Position numbers and translations under genes: made by a program. Below the pieces are notes generated by a model. It was not told the origin of the DNA, ran no database searches, and saw only the letters and a list, made by a program, of their open reading frames with translations. From positions 2,046,001 to 2,110,000 of the forward strand of contig MU271149.1 in the NCBI GenBank assembly GCA_021432605.1: DNA of 64,000 nucleotides, in the 5' to 3' direction. Positions 23,001 through 35,490 of the stretch are shown piece by piece. Every line of letters starts with the position of its first letter. Within the stretch, counting starts at the first letter, position 1. The stretch is from Coniochaeta sp. PMI_546 (Eukaryota > Ascomycota > Sordariomycetes > Coniochaetales > Coniochaetaceae).

Positions 23001-23502
23001 CACCCTTTTTGTCTTTCTTCCGAAAGGCAAACGTCTTGGCGAGCCCTTTCCGTACCTCGTCGCTCTTCTTGTCTAGCATGTTCCTGAGGCCGGACTTTTC
23101 GATGCCTGACACATCCTCAGTCTTGATCACAGGCCTCCTCGCGCGGGCGTATGCGAAATCCTCAAGAGGCCCACGGAAATGCGGCGGTGCCCCTGTCACA
23201 TCACGTCGGCCATCAACGCTGCCTCCGCTCTGGCTACCACTGCTCTGGTTTCCATAGCTGGTGACCTCGGAACGATAGTGGAGCACGTCGGTTTCCCGAA
23301 CTGGCTCCGAGAACTTGAGAAAACGCGCATTTGTTGTGGCGACGCCGGTGTCCTGGCGAGTTCCCGGCATAGGGTAATCGCTGACGGTGGCATTGTCGTC
23401 TGAACTCGCTACCGACTTGGCCCGACTTCGAGGTACCGCGCCCTTCTCCCCGGGTTTGGTCTCGGTGATCTTCTTCCGCACATAAGCACTGCGGCCGGAC
23501 AT
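20086..23502 (-). CDS. Large conserved-looking fungal protein of unknown function
   Basis: A single uninterrupted frame of 1,138 codons starts at the ATG at 23,502. I cannot assign a function. The N-terminal 250 residues are disordered, with basic and Ser-rich stretches (SGRSAYVRKKITETKPGEKG; KGLAKTFAFRKKDKK). A more ordered core from about 270 to 770 begins with IKRWIGAGRPVQRWNKLRKD and DPNGDVLVFFGHRG, then YEMYFPTPANVSKIDQLRHH and NVFALLYHASLVGLSLYQAL. It continues with the mostly helical DIVWDGSEARSSRKWMMVSE and PHIPHPYALVPESIPPLVN. The C-terminal third is low in complexity (Ser/Gly/Thr-rich, with RERGTGRGGRGGPG), ending in an acidic DFDDLDMMDDHRM. No signal peptide or membrane helix is evident, so it is probably intracellular. 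The layout resembles the large 'domain of unknown function' proteins shared by filamentous ascomycetes. Confidence 0.85.
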   Translation of the reverse strand: MSGRSAYVRKKITETKPGEKGAVPRSRAKSVASSDDNATVSDYPMPGTRQDTGVATTNARFLKFSEPVRETDVLHYRSEVTSYGNQSSGSQSGGSVDGRRDVTGAPPHFRGPLEDFAYARARRPVIKTEDVSGIEKSGLRNMLDKKSDEVRKGLAKTFAFRKKDKKGADLDRSPEFRPQSSATVRPAHGAGSGGPSGGYPSDADLGHDAYSPETLTVQFSNPLNATEQPWDSSGMMVPPPSSKLPTIPTAVSAPPIKRWIGAGRPVQRWNKLRKDPELWDPNGDVLVFFGHRGQSPRPNPSFRLSSHIIEATESRYLITLLREGSTEEDIHMPPSPMGAPPMLQRHGHYAHHHLSPHNGGYGRGGQPTPPISEDVSLGEADGQISYEMYFPTPANVSKIDQLRHHITTRNVFALLYHASLVGLSLYQALFDLHSRLETYMPPEADNVGTILNYLSARGIDDVRNDPETAVSLLAWSEGSEVRWEEGWRESFLHCAGMYSRLESCADFKHVTPITRALLERACLETQLRVQAAEERLADFQFGDMWPASVATTASSSGPVTSSPAKGAADRLQRFLVQYYSQAFGEWPPLATSQGHENVAAPGGVDTDEDMWLSRTVAQSLQKDFAALYDYLVNRDIVWDGSEARSSRKWMMVSESGNRGFEADTPDLPMTDMLIEFDNKLRFPHIPHPYALVPESIPPLVNNSSASGKDSPSGGGMFGGGRSSKKAINSASGSGNGSSSTGNGRSGALERRIQLAYTEATNICLLGSEFTHSDLIDAFSKFEKSDRVGEVDPSVARRGRWVLIYGILQTLASVSVDAPNVRYRDGVAYHLSPRLKGAKMPPWKTGAPQHYNNKHNPNQGVLGGPDEAAHELSHCWTVPHTWNQGAAGTSGSSAANSGAESSADELSGRSATTRSYSFPRPPGSAAGRSSVAGYHTPAGTGARSVISSTASNRPPFSSAGSVISESDAASSVKTPNSSVSRKGTGGGTSRRRRDGGPIGLARGIERVEEHDREWSARGESYPTTSSSNASVSGMGSYQQYQLAPLKVPSNFTRPGGFLMLDDVVDEQLNFTASASSSERERTKNGRRERGTGRGGRGGPGSVAETFGRPTLSRTGSETESVAPMIRDFDDLDMMDDHRM

Positions 23503-25020
23503 GATCGAATGAACTGTGGACGGGGCGCCGATTGAAAAGTCAGTTGTGATTTTATCGAGTTCGTGTTGGGAATTCCAGAAAATCTAAGAGGGATCCAACG
23601 GTTCGGCGGATGATTGCCTCGATTTCCCTCTAACAGTGCGAAGGTCGTTTCCAGGCCGCGAGGCACAATCGTGTAATGCACGACTATGCGACTAGGCAGC
23701 AGGAGAAGAGAAGGAGAGAAGTAGTCAAGAGGAAAATACCCCGAGAACCACGAGTGATCGTGAGAGAGATTGGGTCAGTAAGGACAAGGTAGGGCGATAT
23801 GTCGTTAGAGACAGCCCTATCAATTGCCCCTGTCGAGTGTTCACACTGAAGGGTTGGCCTAACTCTTCTCTGCCCCGGCCAGAAATGGCCTAGCAGGAAA
23901 ATGCACTGTGGTCCGGGGTCTAATGGTTGACTGAATTTGGGGGTCCTTTGGGAATAGGTGCGCTTGCAGCCGGAAGCGACGCTGGAAACACTCAAACATG
24001 ACATTGATCCATGCCAAGGAGCTGGGCTAAACGGTTGACTATTCCTCGTCTCATGCAGTAGTCAATTCACATGTCGGCCGTCAGCTTACATTGGCACCGA
24101 AAACGGCAAGGCGTGCATGTTGTCGAGATTGAGCAAAAGCAAAGACGCGTCTCTCTACTTCCAACAGCTTAGCAGGCGTATTCGTATCTTTTTGCGCGAA
24201 TATTACGCGGTGGTTGTTACCAATTGAAGCAGGATGCACATATCTGGGAGAGATAACACCGACAAGGGGACAGACACAACGGAGTGAAATAAAGTACCTT
24301 GGGGTACCCCAACATCGACATTCGTTGTGGAGAACGGCGCACGGCTGGCGCCTCCTTTACCTTACGCCGTGAGACCGACAGTCATTGGAGGATGCACCAA
24401 TGCACATGGCATTGCACATAGTAGTGGCATCAGTGTGTGCCGCTTATTCTGGTTGGCCGTCCTTCGCAAAGAGGGCAGGGGGTTGGCAAGGTACTGCCTA
24501 TGTATTGTGCCATTCGGTTATCAGCAATGGCTCCAGTACTGATAAGGAGGGCCGTTTAACCTTCAGCTGTCTGCCACCAACCGTCACAACCTTGTACCAA
24601 CGTATGCTTCCATCCATTGGATCTGTCCGTCCGTGGCGGCATCCAAAAGACTCCCCAAATCCTTGTCCGCCGATTCAAACATCCCCTCTCGCGCGATATA
24701 ACCGGTCATGTGTGTCAATAAGACTCATGACTACTAGTTCTCAGCTGTAGCAAAGTGTGCCTCACCTTACCCATGAATTCCTTACCTTATACCTCATTTA
24801 CGAATTGTGAACCAGTCTGACGGGACCGAGGGTAGGAGAGATCGGCGTCTTCTTATGGGGCTGCAGAAGGCCCCCCACCTCACATCGCCTTCACTGAAAA
24901 TGATCCCCTCGTTTGACTAGGTAGGTACTATTAAGGGACCTTACCACTGACTTCCAAATCAAAGTCGTCTCACGGTACAGGTCTAGCCTACTGATGTACT
25001 TTACGTCGACTTGGCACTTA
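23503..25020. other. Intergenic region up to the RIP border
   Basis: No supported coding frame. The 5' flank of the large unknown protein occupies the left end. Motifs of the TACCTTA/TAAGGTA type lie near 24,296-24,309, 24,763-24,788 and 24,920-24,947. Base composition stays normal until about 25,000 and then falls sharply. Confidence 0.6.
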
Positions 25021-28000
25021 TATACAATGTCTAATAGAATAAGATAGTACTTAGCTCTTTACTTCTTTAGTTATATCTTACGCCTACTTATTTATAACGA
25101 TTTATAGAAGTAGGTTTTATTATTTGAGATAAGTAAACCTCCGTACCCAATAATCGGTAATATTTTATTATCGTATTAATTTCTTACTTTTTATACCGTT
25201 CTTTCTTCTTATTACTTAACTTTAATCGTTTATATCTTTATAAGTATTACTTTAATTTATGTTAAATAAAAATATTTAAAGATTACTAATATAAGATTAT
25301 ATAAGTACTTTTTATATATAAAAAAGGTTATTTTATTAATTATTTTAATAAAGATTATATTACGAGTAACGTAATATTAAAAGAGATAAGGTTATAATAT
25401 TAATATATAACGAGGTTTATAAAATAAAGGTAAGATTTTTATAAACGGCGTCGTTAAACTTAAGCCGTTTCGGTATTTGTTATAATACCGTGTTAATAGT
25501 CTTGTTATTAAACTATATTATTATACGAAGAAGAAAAAAAGGTAAAGGGGTAGGTAGTTAGCGAACCGGCGGTAATATTTAACCGATATAATAGGGCTAC
25601 TAGTCCGTATTAGTCCTAGCGCTCTAGGTTATACCGTTTTCTAACTCGTACCGTAATAGTAGGTCCCTTTTCTCAAGGTAGTTATTTATAATTGATAGTT
25701 AAACTAGTACGTATATTATTATATAATATAATATAACCTAGTACGTTAGCTTTATAAGGTTAGGTCCCAATTACCTTCCGTTTCCGGACTTATATATTTG
25801 TATTCCGGCTCGGTAATTAAGTAACCGAAAGGTCCGCGGTTATAATATACCCGCGTTTTTATATTACTACGTACCTATCTCCCTAAACGCGTTCTCCTAG
25901 TTATTTTAAGATATTTATATTCTTTTATTACGAAATATCTATATATCCTTAATAATTCGTAACCGTCTCGGTAATTATACGTATCATTTTTAATTAACCT
26001 TTCTTAAACCGTAATTATTCTATATTATTAATATAATTAGAACTCTTCTATTATATCGTAAATATCGTACTACCGGGGTTATATTTATTCGCCGCCGTTT
26101 TATATAACGTACTTCCGTTACTCGTCGTTATATAATCGTATCTATTAATTTTCGCGTTATATATCATAACTATACCGGTACCTTACCGATACCGGTTTTA
26201 TCGTGTCGTTCTAATAGTTTTATTTACGGATTATATAAGTCTAAATAAGCTATTACTAATCCCGTTAACGAAATAAACGTAGATATTAATAATAATAACG
26301 ACTTTAACCTTATAATAACGTTTAATAATAATAAGTCGCGTTTGAAATCTTATTAGTATAATACCGTTACGTTAATAATACGCGTTTATTAATATATTAT
26401 TAGAATTTCCCGATATCGTTATACTTACTAATCTTTATATTAATACGCCCATTAGCTTATCGCGTACCGCCCGCGTTATTAATCTTAATTATAACTCTTT
26501 TAAAGATAATATTCCGGCGCGTTTAATTTTAACTTCGGTTACCTTATATCGCGGTAACGGTTTAACGTCGGTTTCTTACCGTATTAATCGTCCCGCTTAT
26601 TTCGATTTTTTCGATAACGAGGAAGAAAAACGTAAACGTAAAAATAACGAAAAAGAAAAAGATAACGAAAAGGAAGAAGATAATAAAAAAGAGGAAGATA
26701 AAGACGAAGAAAAGGACGAAGATAACGAGAATAAAGAGAACGAAGAGGGTAACGATCCGTTTTCTAATTCTAATACGGGTAGTAATAATAACGGTAACGA
26801 TTTAGATACGTCTTTTTACGGTAACCTTTTCCGTCTCGAAGGTATTACGGATATCGATACCTAAGCTTTCTTTATTTATATAAAGTATATTATTATATAC
26901 CGCGATATTATATTACGTTTTATATTCCCTAGTAATGAATTATTACCGATCTAATATATCTTTAGTAATATAAGTTCTCGTCGATACGATAAGTATATTA
27001 GCGAACGATAGAAATATATTTATATATAAATAGGTTTCTATTATTTTGTATCTTTAATATTAACGTATCGGTAACGGTTTTATATTATTAACCTATTCTA
27101 TAACCTTATATTAGTCTTTCTAGAAATATTATCAATACTTTTTTAATTTACCGTATCCTAATCTTTATATATAATGTTCGGATTAATAATAATAACGTTA
27201 TAATTAATAGGTTAATCTATTAAGTTAGACCCGATAACGCAATATTCCCGTATGTATACCGGGACGTTATTAGAACGATATTAGTTCGTATTAATATATA
27301 GCTATTATTTACGTATATTATTTTATAAAAGACGTATCGAGCTATTTATAACTTATCGAAATATCGTAATAAGATCTCGCTTATAGGTAATAAGTTCTAA
27401 CGTTATATAAATATATTATTGATATATAGTAAAGACTAACCTTACCGCGTATAATATTACTATAGTTCCGCGTTATACCGCCGCCGTTTCGATTATTAAC
27501 CCGTTAGCCGTTAACGCGTCTTTATCTAACCGGTTTAAATATAAGCGTACGGTCTTAATTTATATAACTATTAACGAGTCTAGTTACTAACTTTAGATCT
27601 AAGTTAAAAAGTCGGTTATTAGGCGATTCGTTACCGTTATATATAACGAGTCGCGTCTAATACGTTACCTATTCTTCTATTTAACCCGGTTTATAGATTC
27701 TATAATTAAATATTACATAGAGGTATTTAGTTATATTCCCGGTATTCTTATTCGGTTCGGGTTAGCTAATTAGGTATTGTTATATATTCCGGTAAACTTA
27801 TAAGATAACGATAACGAATAAGTTAATCGGTAATATATCAGTAACGTTTCGGTTAATTATTTCTACGGTAAATAATTTTACGTTAGAATAGTTTTTTCAA
27901 TTGTTTATATATTAATAACGGTACGGGGTTACTTATCTAATAACTACGTAACGTATCGCCACGTTTTTAATTATAAGTAATACGGTATTATAATAATACT

Positions 28001-28751
28001 AAGGGAAAATTGATAGGCGTTTATAATAGTATTAAGAAAATGTCTTACGTATCCGTAAAAAATATAATAGTAAAGGTAAAAGGGCGGGTAATTAGCGAAC
28101 TGGTATCGGTATCTAGCCGAAACGAAAAAAACCTAATCTCTTTAAAAATATAATAGAAAAAGTAAGAAAAAGGAAAGAAAGGGGTTATAAATCGTAAGAC
28201 TTATTCCCCGTCGTCTTATAATAAAAGGTTCGGTATAAACTAATCTAATAAACCGGGCTTTATAAGGTATTATCGATAGAAAACGGCGATATTAGAATCG
28301 TACCTTTAGAAGTTCCCGGCTAGTTCCTAATTCGGTTTATATAAATACGGCCATTTGACCTTATATTATAATTTTTTCCCCTCGTTAATTCGTTTAAAAC
28401 GAGAGTTTAATATTGTTTCGAAGAATTATTCTATCTCTCCATTATCGGCCGCGACGGCGCTATTTACCTAACGATTATATTCTTCGTTAATAACGTCTTA
28501 CCCCGGGTATTTTATAACGTTTCGCCGGATAAAGGATATATAAAAGATTAGGAATAAACGGCGTTCCGGTAATAATTATACGGCGATAGTTTTAAGATAA
28601 ACCTTCGTAATAAAAAAAAGGCCGATAAATTTAACGTCGAGTTTCTTTACCGGTCGAATTATCCGTAAGTTTTCTATATTAACCTAAACGAGTTTACCGA
28701 TATAAAAGGTCTCCGCGTTTTTTTTATAACGGTTTACGAAATAAACTTATC
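25021..28751. repeat. Unclassified RIP-degraded sequence at the block edge
   Basis: This stretch matches none of the three Gypsy families apart from a short LTR piece at 25,406. On the plus strand, 26,520-26,865 keeps an open, protein-like frame ending in a long Lys/Glu/Asp/Asn-rich tract (26,615-26,760). Another protein-like plus-strand stretch lies at 28,600-28,750 (reads such as EFLYRSNYP). I cannot tell whether this is one element or several, or its class. Confidence 0.5.
25406..25476 (+). mobile_element. Fragment of a family 2 LTR (start only)
   Basis: About 70 bp match the beginning of the family 2 LTR (TATAACGAGGTTTATAAAA, then GCCGTTTCGGTA further on) as found at 38,179 and 56,850. 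After 25,476 the similarity stops. It is the outermost recognisable LTR piece of the block. Confidence 0.6.
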
Positions 28752-31700
28752 TATAACGATCTTAAGACAAGCTAAGGATCAAAAGGTAAGTTTTATTACT
28801 TAGGGTAAATAAGTTAAAGTATAACAAATAATCTTTATTCTAATATCGTTAAAATAAACGTTTTATTTAATAATAATTTCGATTGAATATTTAGATTGAT
28901 TATTAGATAATTAAGAACTATTTATAACAGAATCTAGAAAAATTCCTTTTTATATATTTATAAAGATTATAATAATTATAACGATAATTATAATCGTACC
29001 GACCGTAATCTTTCTTAATTATTACGATTATAATAATTAACTATATAACCCGAAATCCTTTATTTATATAATACGATAAGCCTCGTATATATATTCTTTA
29101 TCTATTAACGGTATATTTTCCGTTACTTATAAGTTTATAATATTATCCCCCTTTTCCTTTAGTTATTATCTTTAAAACCTAGTATTTCTTATAAGTAATA
29201 CTAATAACTTATATAAGTTACGTCCGAAAGTTTCCCTTTCTTTATTATTATTATATCTAACCGTAATATATAAAAGTAAAAGAAATCTTCCAAATCTTTA
29301 AACGACCGCCGTATCGTTTTACTAATAATTATCTTTTCTAACGCCGTCGAAATACTTTCGTATTCGAATTACGAGAAACGCGGTTTCGTTTCTTATTAAG
29401 TTTCCGAAAAGGATTTTTCCCGTTATACGGAATACGTTCGTTCGGATCGTTCGCGGTACGACGTCTAAAGTTCTTCTAACGAAGAATTTATAAAAATTGG
29501 AAAATAGTTTCGTAGATTGGAAAAAAAAGTTAAATAAACCGAAACTAAAGTTTAACGTTTTCGCGTTTAAAAAAAATATAATTTGAGAAAATAATACGTA
29601 TTATTTATAAAAGTATAACGAACGTAGAAGAATTAAAACGGGTCGAAAAAGAAGAAACCGATCGCGAAATATCGAAAGTTACCGAAAATCGTCCGTTTTT
29701 TATTACGTTTTTTCTTTTCGATAACGACTTTATTTTAGGTTAGGACGTAATTTACGGTAACGTAATATTATCCCTTTCGATTCTTAGGATAATAATATTA
29801 TTATAATACGGAACTCTTAATAATAACTACTAATAGTTCGTAAAATAAGCTTTCGGTTCTTACGTATTTTCCGAATTGTCGTAGTTCTTTTATTTAACGT
29901 AATAAAAGTTTATATTTCCTTCTTTTTTATACCTAAAGATCTTTTCTACTTCGTATTCTTATATTAGTTTAACTTTAATATTTATTACTAATTTCGCGTT
30001 TTTAAATATTAGTTCGAAAAACGAGATATAAAATACTAAGTAAATACGTATATTCGTTAGTAGTTAGAATTTATAGTTTAAACCTAATAGCTTTTTTTTA
30101 ATTTTTAAATAATCTGATTTTCTTCTAGTTTAATTTGTCGTTTGGTCGTTTTATTTTAATATTTCGTCGTACGAGGTAAACTTTATCTCCCTTTTATAAG
30201 GTTAGTCTTTTTAACCTTTTCTAGTTTACGTATCGTATTATTTATAGGTTAAATAGTTCTATATATCCGCGAAATCTCTTATAAAATAGCTTTATTTATT
30301 CCGCGTTATATTTCGCTTATAGTAATTCTAGATCCAACGGTATTAGTCCGTCTCCTAATACTTCCCTTATAATAGGCTTATAACCGTAATTAATAAAGAA
30401 CGGTAAGTACCCGTTTAACGTTTTGTTAGGTATATTATTATAAGCCTATTATACTACTAGTAGCTATTTGACCTAATTATCTTATTTTTCATTAATATAT
30501 ATCCTTAGATATTATTTAAAGGTCTAGTTTATTCGTTTTATTTACTTATTTATCTACGGGTAAAACGATATCGATAACTTGTATTTGATTCCGATTTATC
30601 GTATTAATATTATTTAGAACTTTAAAGTAAATAATTTATCTTTATCGGTAACAAATTATTTGGGTAATCTATACTAGCTTACTATTACTTTCAAAAAGGT
30701 ATAGGCTATATCTTCTACTATACTTACTTCCTTATACGGTATAAAATACGCGTATTTAGAGAATTTATCTATAACTACCTATATATTATCGTAAGTAATC
30801 CTAGTTATAGGTTCTTTTAATACTAGTAATTTGACGATAAAGTCTATCGTAACTATTTCCTATAGTTTCTCTAATAGTTATATAAGTTATAATAGCCCGT
30901 ATAACTTATATTTATTTAACTTGGCTTTGTTATACTTATCGTATTCGCCGACTATCTACCTAACTACTTTATCTAATCTTAAAAAGTCGTAGGTCTACCG
31001 TATACGTTTTTTAATCTTATAAACTCTTTAGTATTTATATAACGGATATTCGTAGAATTCTTTTACTAGTTCTTTCCGTAGTTCGTTAGGTACGTATACT
31101 TTATTTCGGAATTATAATAAACCGTAATACGATAGAAATATAAAAGTAACGTCTTCTTTAATTTCTTTCTTTCGGTATTCTTTAATCTTTTCCGTTTATC
31201 GTTCCTCGGGTTTTATATTTTACGTTACCTTAATTTATATATCGAGTTTAAGGTTTCCTTATTAGTTAGTCCTAAAGAAGTTCGCCGAACGTATTTCCTT
31301 TTTTAGTTTTAGATTTTCTCGTCGATTAAAAACGTCCGTTTTACTATTTTCGTTTCTTTTCCTATATATAATTTCGAAATCGAAATCGGTAAAGAATTTA
31401 TACTACCTAATTTATCGTTTATTAAGTTTTTTCGTAGAAATAAACGTAATAAGGTTTTTATAATCTATCAAAACCTTTACCTTATATCTTACCTTTATAA
31501 GATAATATTTCTATTCTTTAAACGCTTTAATAATAACTATTAATTGCTTATCTAATATATTATAATTAAGTTCTAGTTTATTTAACTTCTTCGAGAAAAA
31601 TATTATTAGGTACAATCTTTTTTATTTATCTTTCTATCTTAACTAGCTTCCGAATACGAATTCCGACGTATCGATTTCTATTTCGTAAGGTTTTTCGGGA

Positions 31701-34700
31701 TCCGTAATAACTAATACTAGTTAGTTTAAGATCTTCCTCTTAAGTTTTTAAAATACCTTTTCTTCCTTTAAAATCTATTCGAACTTTAGGTTTTTCTTAA
31801 TAAGGTTAGTAAAAGGTATTACGATCTTATTATAATCCTTAATAAACTTCTGATAGAAATTAGTAATCTTTAAAAAGGTTCGTATTCCCGTAACCGTTTT
31901 TAATATAAGCTATTCCTTAATAGCCTTTAATTTATTTAGGTTTATCTCGAACTAGCTTAGTAATATAACGTAACCGAGAAATTTTATTTTTTACTAGTAA
32001 AATTTATACTTTTCGGGTTCGACTAATAGATTCACGTCTTATAATACCTATAAAACGAAGTAGATATATTTCTTATATTATTCGAGGTTTTCCGAATAGA
32101 TTAGAATATTATCGAAATATACGACGATGAAATCGTCTAGTTACTTTTAAAATACGTAGTTAATTATCCTTTGGAAAGAAGCCGGTACGTTAGCGAGCCC
32201 GAAAGGTATAATATAATATTCGTATTATCTTAGTTTAGATCGTTATACCGTCTTTTACTTATTTCCTTCTTTAATTCGTATTAGGTTATATATTCTTTTG
32301 AAATCTAAGGTAATAAACTATCGGGCCTTATATAACCGATCTTTTAGTTTAGATATAAGAGGTAATAGTCCTCGATCTTTAATAGTAATATTATTAAACT
32401 ATCGATAATTTATAACGAGACGTAATTTCCCGTTTTTCTTAGGTATAAATAAAATAGGGTATCCTATTAGTAATTATAATAGTCGAATATAGCCTTTCTT
32501 TAGATTTTTATTAATATATTCTCTTAACGCTTATAATTATAAATCGTTAAGAGGGTAAATCTTATAAAATCCGGACTTTTTACTTAGCTAAAGATTAATC
32601 TCGTAATCCTAACGATTATATTTAAGCAATCCTATTTTAAGCTCGGGCTTGAATAATTTGTCGTATCGATAGTATTCTTTTAGAATTACTCGTATCGATA
32701 TAAACTAAGTTTTTATAATCGTTTCGTAGATTATTAAAACTCTTTTAAAATTACGTATAAGCTTTTCCCCGTAAAGTTTAGTCTTTATAAAAGCTAATTC
32801 TTTTCTTAACGTATCCTATTAAAGTTAGCTTGTTTTCTAATTAATTCGGGGATTACTCGTTCGTAATTAAGATATCCCAAATATTATACCGTACGATAAG
32901 ATTTCTATAATATCGAACGTTATCTTTTAATTATAACCTTAGATAGTAACTTAAAAAGGTATAGTTTCTATATCTACTAGTCTTTACTTATAATCAATAA
33001 GGTTCCTATTATTAGTTCTAAATCGGTAGGGCTCGTCTTTTTTTTTCTAAAGTAATCGTAACGTATTAACGAGATTCGGCGAGATATAATTTCCTTATAT
33101 TCTATTATTTATTATTACTTAAGTATAATTTCCTTATATATTAATCGTAACTCGTAAGTATTCAACTTTTACGGTCGTATATAGGGATCTATTTATATTA
33201 CGTCGATATAATTCCTTTATAATCGACGTTAATCGTTTTTTAATCGTTTTTCTAATCTTCGGAACGAAATATTATAGTATTCGGGTTTATCTTTAGTTAT
33301 AAAAGAAAGTTTTGACGGTTTTCCGTAATCTTCCTCTTTTATTTCCGACTTAGGAACTAATAATCTTTCTAAACGTTCGTTTAATTAGGTCTATTTCTAA
33401 TCTATTTCTTCAACCTTTTTTTATACCTATATCTTATAACTTCGGTAACTTATTAAGAACGTATTAGTTTACGCGTTATAAACTTGTTATCGTATTTAAA
33501 ACGTTTCGGTTAATTCTTCTTCCGTCGTAATTTATATTACGATTTCCGATACCGAATATCCTAATCGTCCCGTTTATCTTACCGAGCTTTTAGGTAGGTA
33601 AGTAACTTATAATCGGTTCCTAACCTCGACCTTTTATCTAGGTTTTATTACCGTTAGGAATTCCTACCCCGTCGGGTTAAGTTACGATTATATAATTCCG
33701 GGTAATATTAATAATAGGTATTGTTTATTCCTATATATTTCTTCGTATCTTTCGATATTTCTAAGTCGGTAAAGGTAAGGTATCGGCCTAGTTATTAATA
33801 CTCGTACCGGTATTTATTTATAACCTAGTTTCTCTTATATATATTAAACGTAATAGTAAAAGATATACGAATTTTACGAAATCTAGTTATAATAAATCGA
33901 ATTAATATATACCGACTCGTAATCTTTATATAAAGGTATTTATTTTTCTTCGATTTCGTCTTATTTTCGGTCTAATAGGTTAATTAAATACGTTACGTCC
34001 GTAATATCGTACTTTAATACTATTATTAAGTCGACTTCTTCTTTCGGTAATCTAAAAAGTACCTTATATTATTATTCTTTACGTATTATCGCGATAACGC
34101 GGGATCCCTTATCTTTTATTATTACTTAAACCTTATTTTCGGGATTAGCTTTTAAGCTTTCTTAAGTTAGCGATATTTATTAACGTAATATCCCTACTTT
34201 TTATAATTAAAGTATTTACCCTTTTTCTTAAGTTAACTTCGTTAAATAACGTTTAGATTTATAAGTCTCAAATAAGAACCCGTAACCGTAAATCGTTTCT
34301 TTTTAAAATTCGCGGTTTCCTTTATTATCCAAAGGGCTTTTCCCTTTCTTCTTTCGAATCTATATTTATATAATCGATTATCGATCTTAATTATAAATAC
34401 GATATATTTATATAAGGTATCCGGTCGATCTTTTTTATTAAATTCGTCTTTAACGTTATCCCGTAATCCTCCGTAAAAATAAAAGAATAACGTTTGTTCT
34501 CCTAAGTCGAGTTTGGCCGTAATTCGTTTAAATTCTACCGTATATATTCTTACCGAACCTTTTTATCTTAAAGATAGAAACTATCGTTCCGCCGATTTTT
34601 ATTCGTTAGGATTTCCGAAAGTTTCTTTAAATTTATTGAATAATCGGTCGATATTAGAAAATATAATACGGGTTTCCGGTTTTCGTCCTTTTATATTTGA

Positions 34701-35490
34701 CTAGTTTTATAAAAAGTCTCGAAAATTAGGTTCGAATTATTCCGCCGCCTTCCCTTTTAATAGATTTCCTACGTAGATTATTTTTTCGTATTCCCGAAGA
34801 AAAGACGCCGCGTATATTTTAAAATACGTATAGGTTTACGTAATAAAAGTTTATAACCCTTCTTTATTCCTATCGTAAAATTTAAGGCGCGGAATCTTAA
34901 TCTTTACCGTAAAGTCAATTTTAAGTCTTTTTTTAAGAATAATCATTTCCGCTTATAATTATACGATTATTACCGTTAGATCGTTCGCCTAAGCCTAAGC
35001 CTAAGTTTAAGTTATAAGGGTTTACTAGGGTACGGGTATTCTAAGTACTATATTAGTTATTTAGTATAGGGTTAACTTACCGAATAAGAATGATCAAAAT
35101 AAAACGATCCTAAAACGGGTTAAGGATTAGAAAGTAAGTTCTATTATTTAGGGTAAGTAAGTTAAGGTATAACAAGTAGTCTTTACTTTAATATCGTTAA
35201 GATAAGTATCTTATTTAATAATAACCTCGATTGAATATTTAGATTAATTACTAGGTAATTAAGAACTATTTATAATAGAATCTAAAGAGACTCTTTCCTA
35301 TATACTTATAGAGACTATAGTAATCATAATAATAACTATAATCGTATTAACCGTAATCCTTCCTAATTATTACGATTATAATAATCAATCACGTAACCCG
35401 AGATCCCTTATTTATATAGTACGATAAGCCTCGTATATATGTTCTTTATCTATTGGCGGGGTATCTTCCGTTACTTATAAGTTTGTAACA
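28752..35490 (-). mobile_element. Element B: broken Ty3/Gypsy retrotransposon, family 1
   Basis: Both LTRs are recognisable and each is 391 bp: 28,752-29,142 (3' LTR, element reads on the minus strand) and 35,100-35,490 (5' LTR). They match the LTRs of element A. A polypurine tract, seen on this strand as CCCCCTTTTCC, adjoins the 3' LTR at about 29,146. Between the LTRs the parts run right to left as gag (about 34,300-35,000), protease, reverse transcriptase (catalytic region near 32,110-32,150), RNase H, integrase and a chromodomain-like end. A further antisense-reading region lies at about 29,270-29,760. The copy is thoroughly broken, with dozens of interruptions, and RIP has acted on both strands, so it is old. 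The five bases at its two ends (TTATC, CTAGG) do not match, so no target duplication is visible. Confidence 0.9.

Noticed and set aside
24385-24750. A 121-codon plus-strand frame near the RIP border
   Set aside because: It begins at a chance ATG, has no recognisable motif or splice partner, and overlaps other open frames.
34513-34704. A short plus-strand frame inside element B
   Set aside because: It is antisense to the gag region of the minus-oriented element and is open only because RIP altered the composition.
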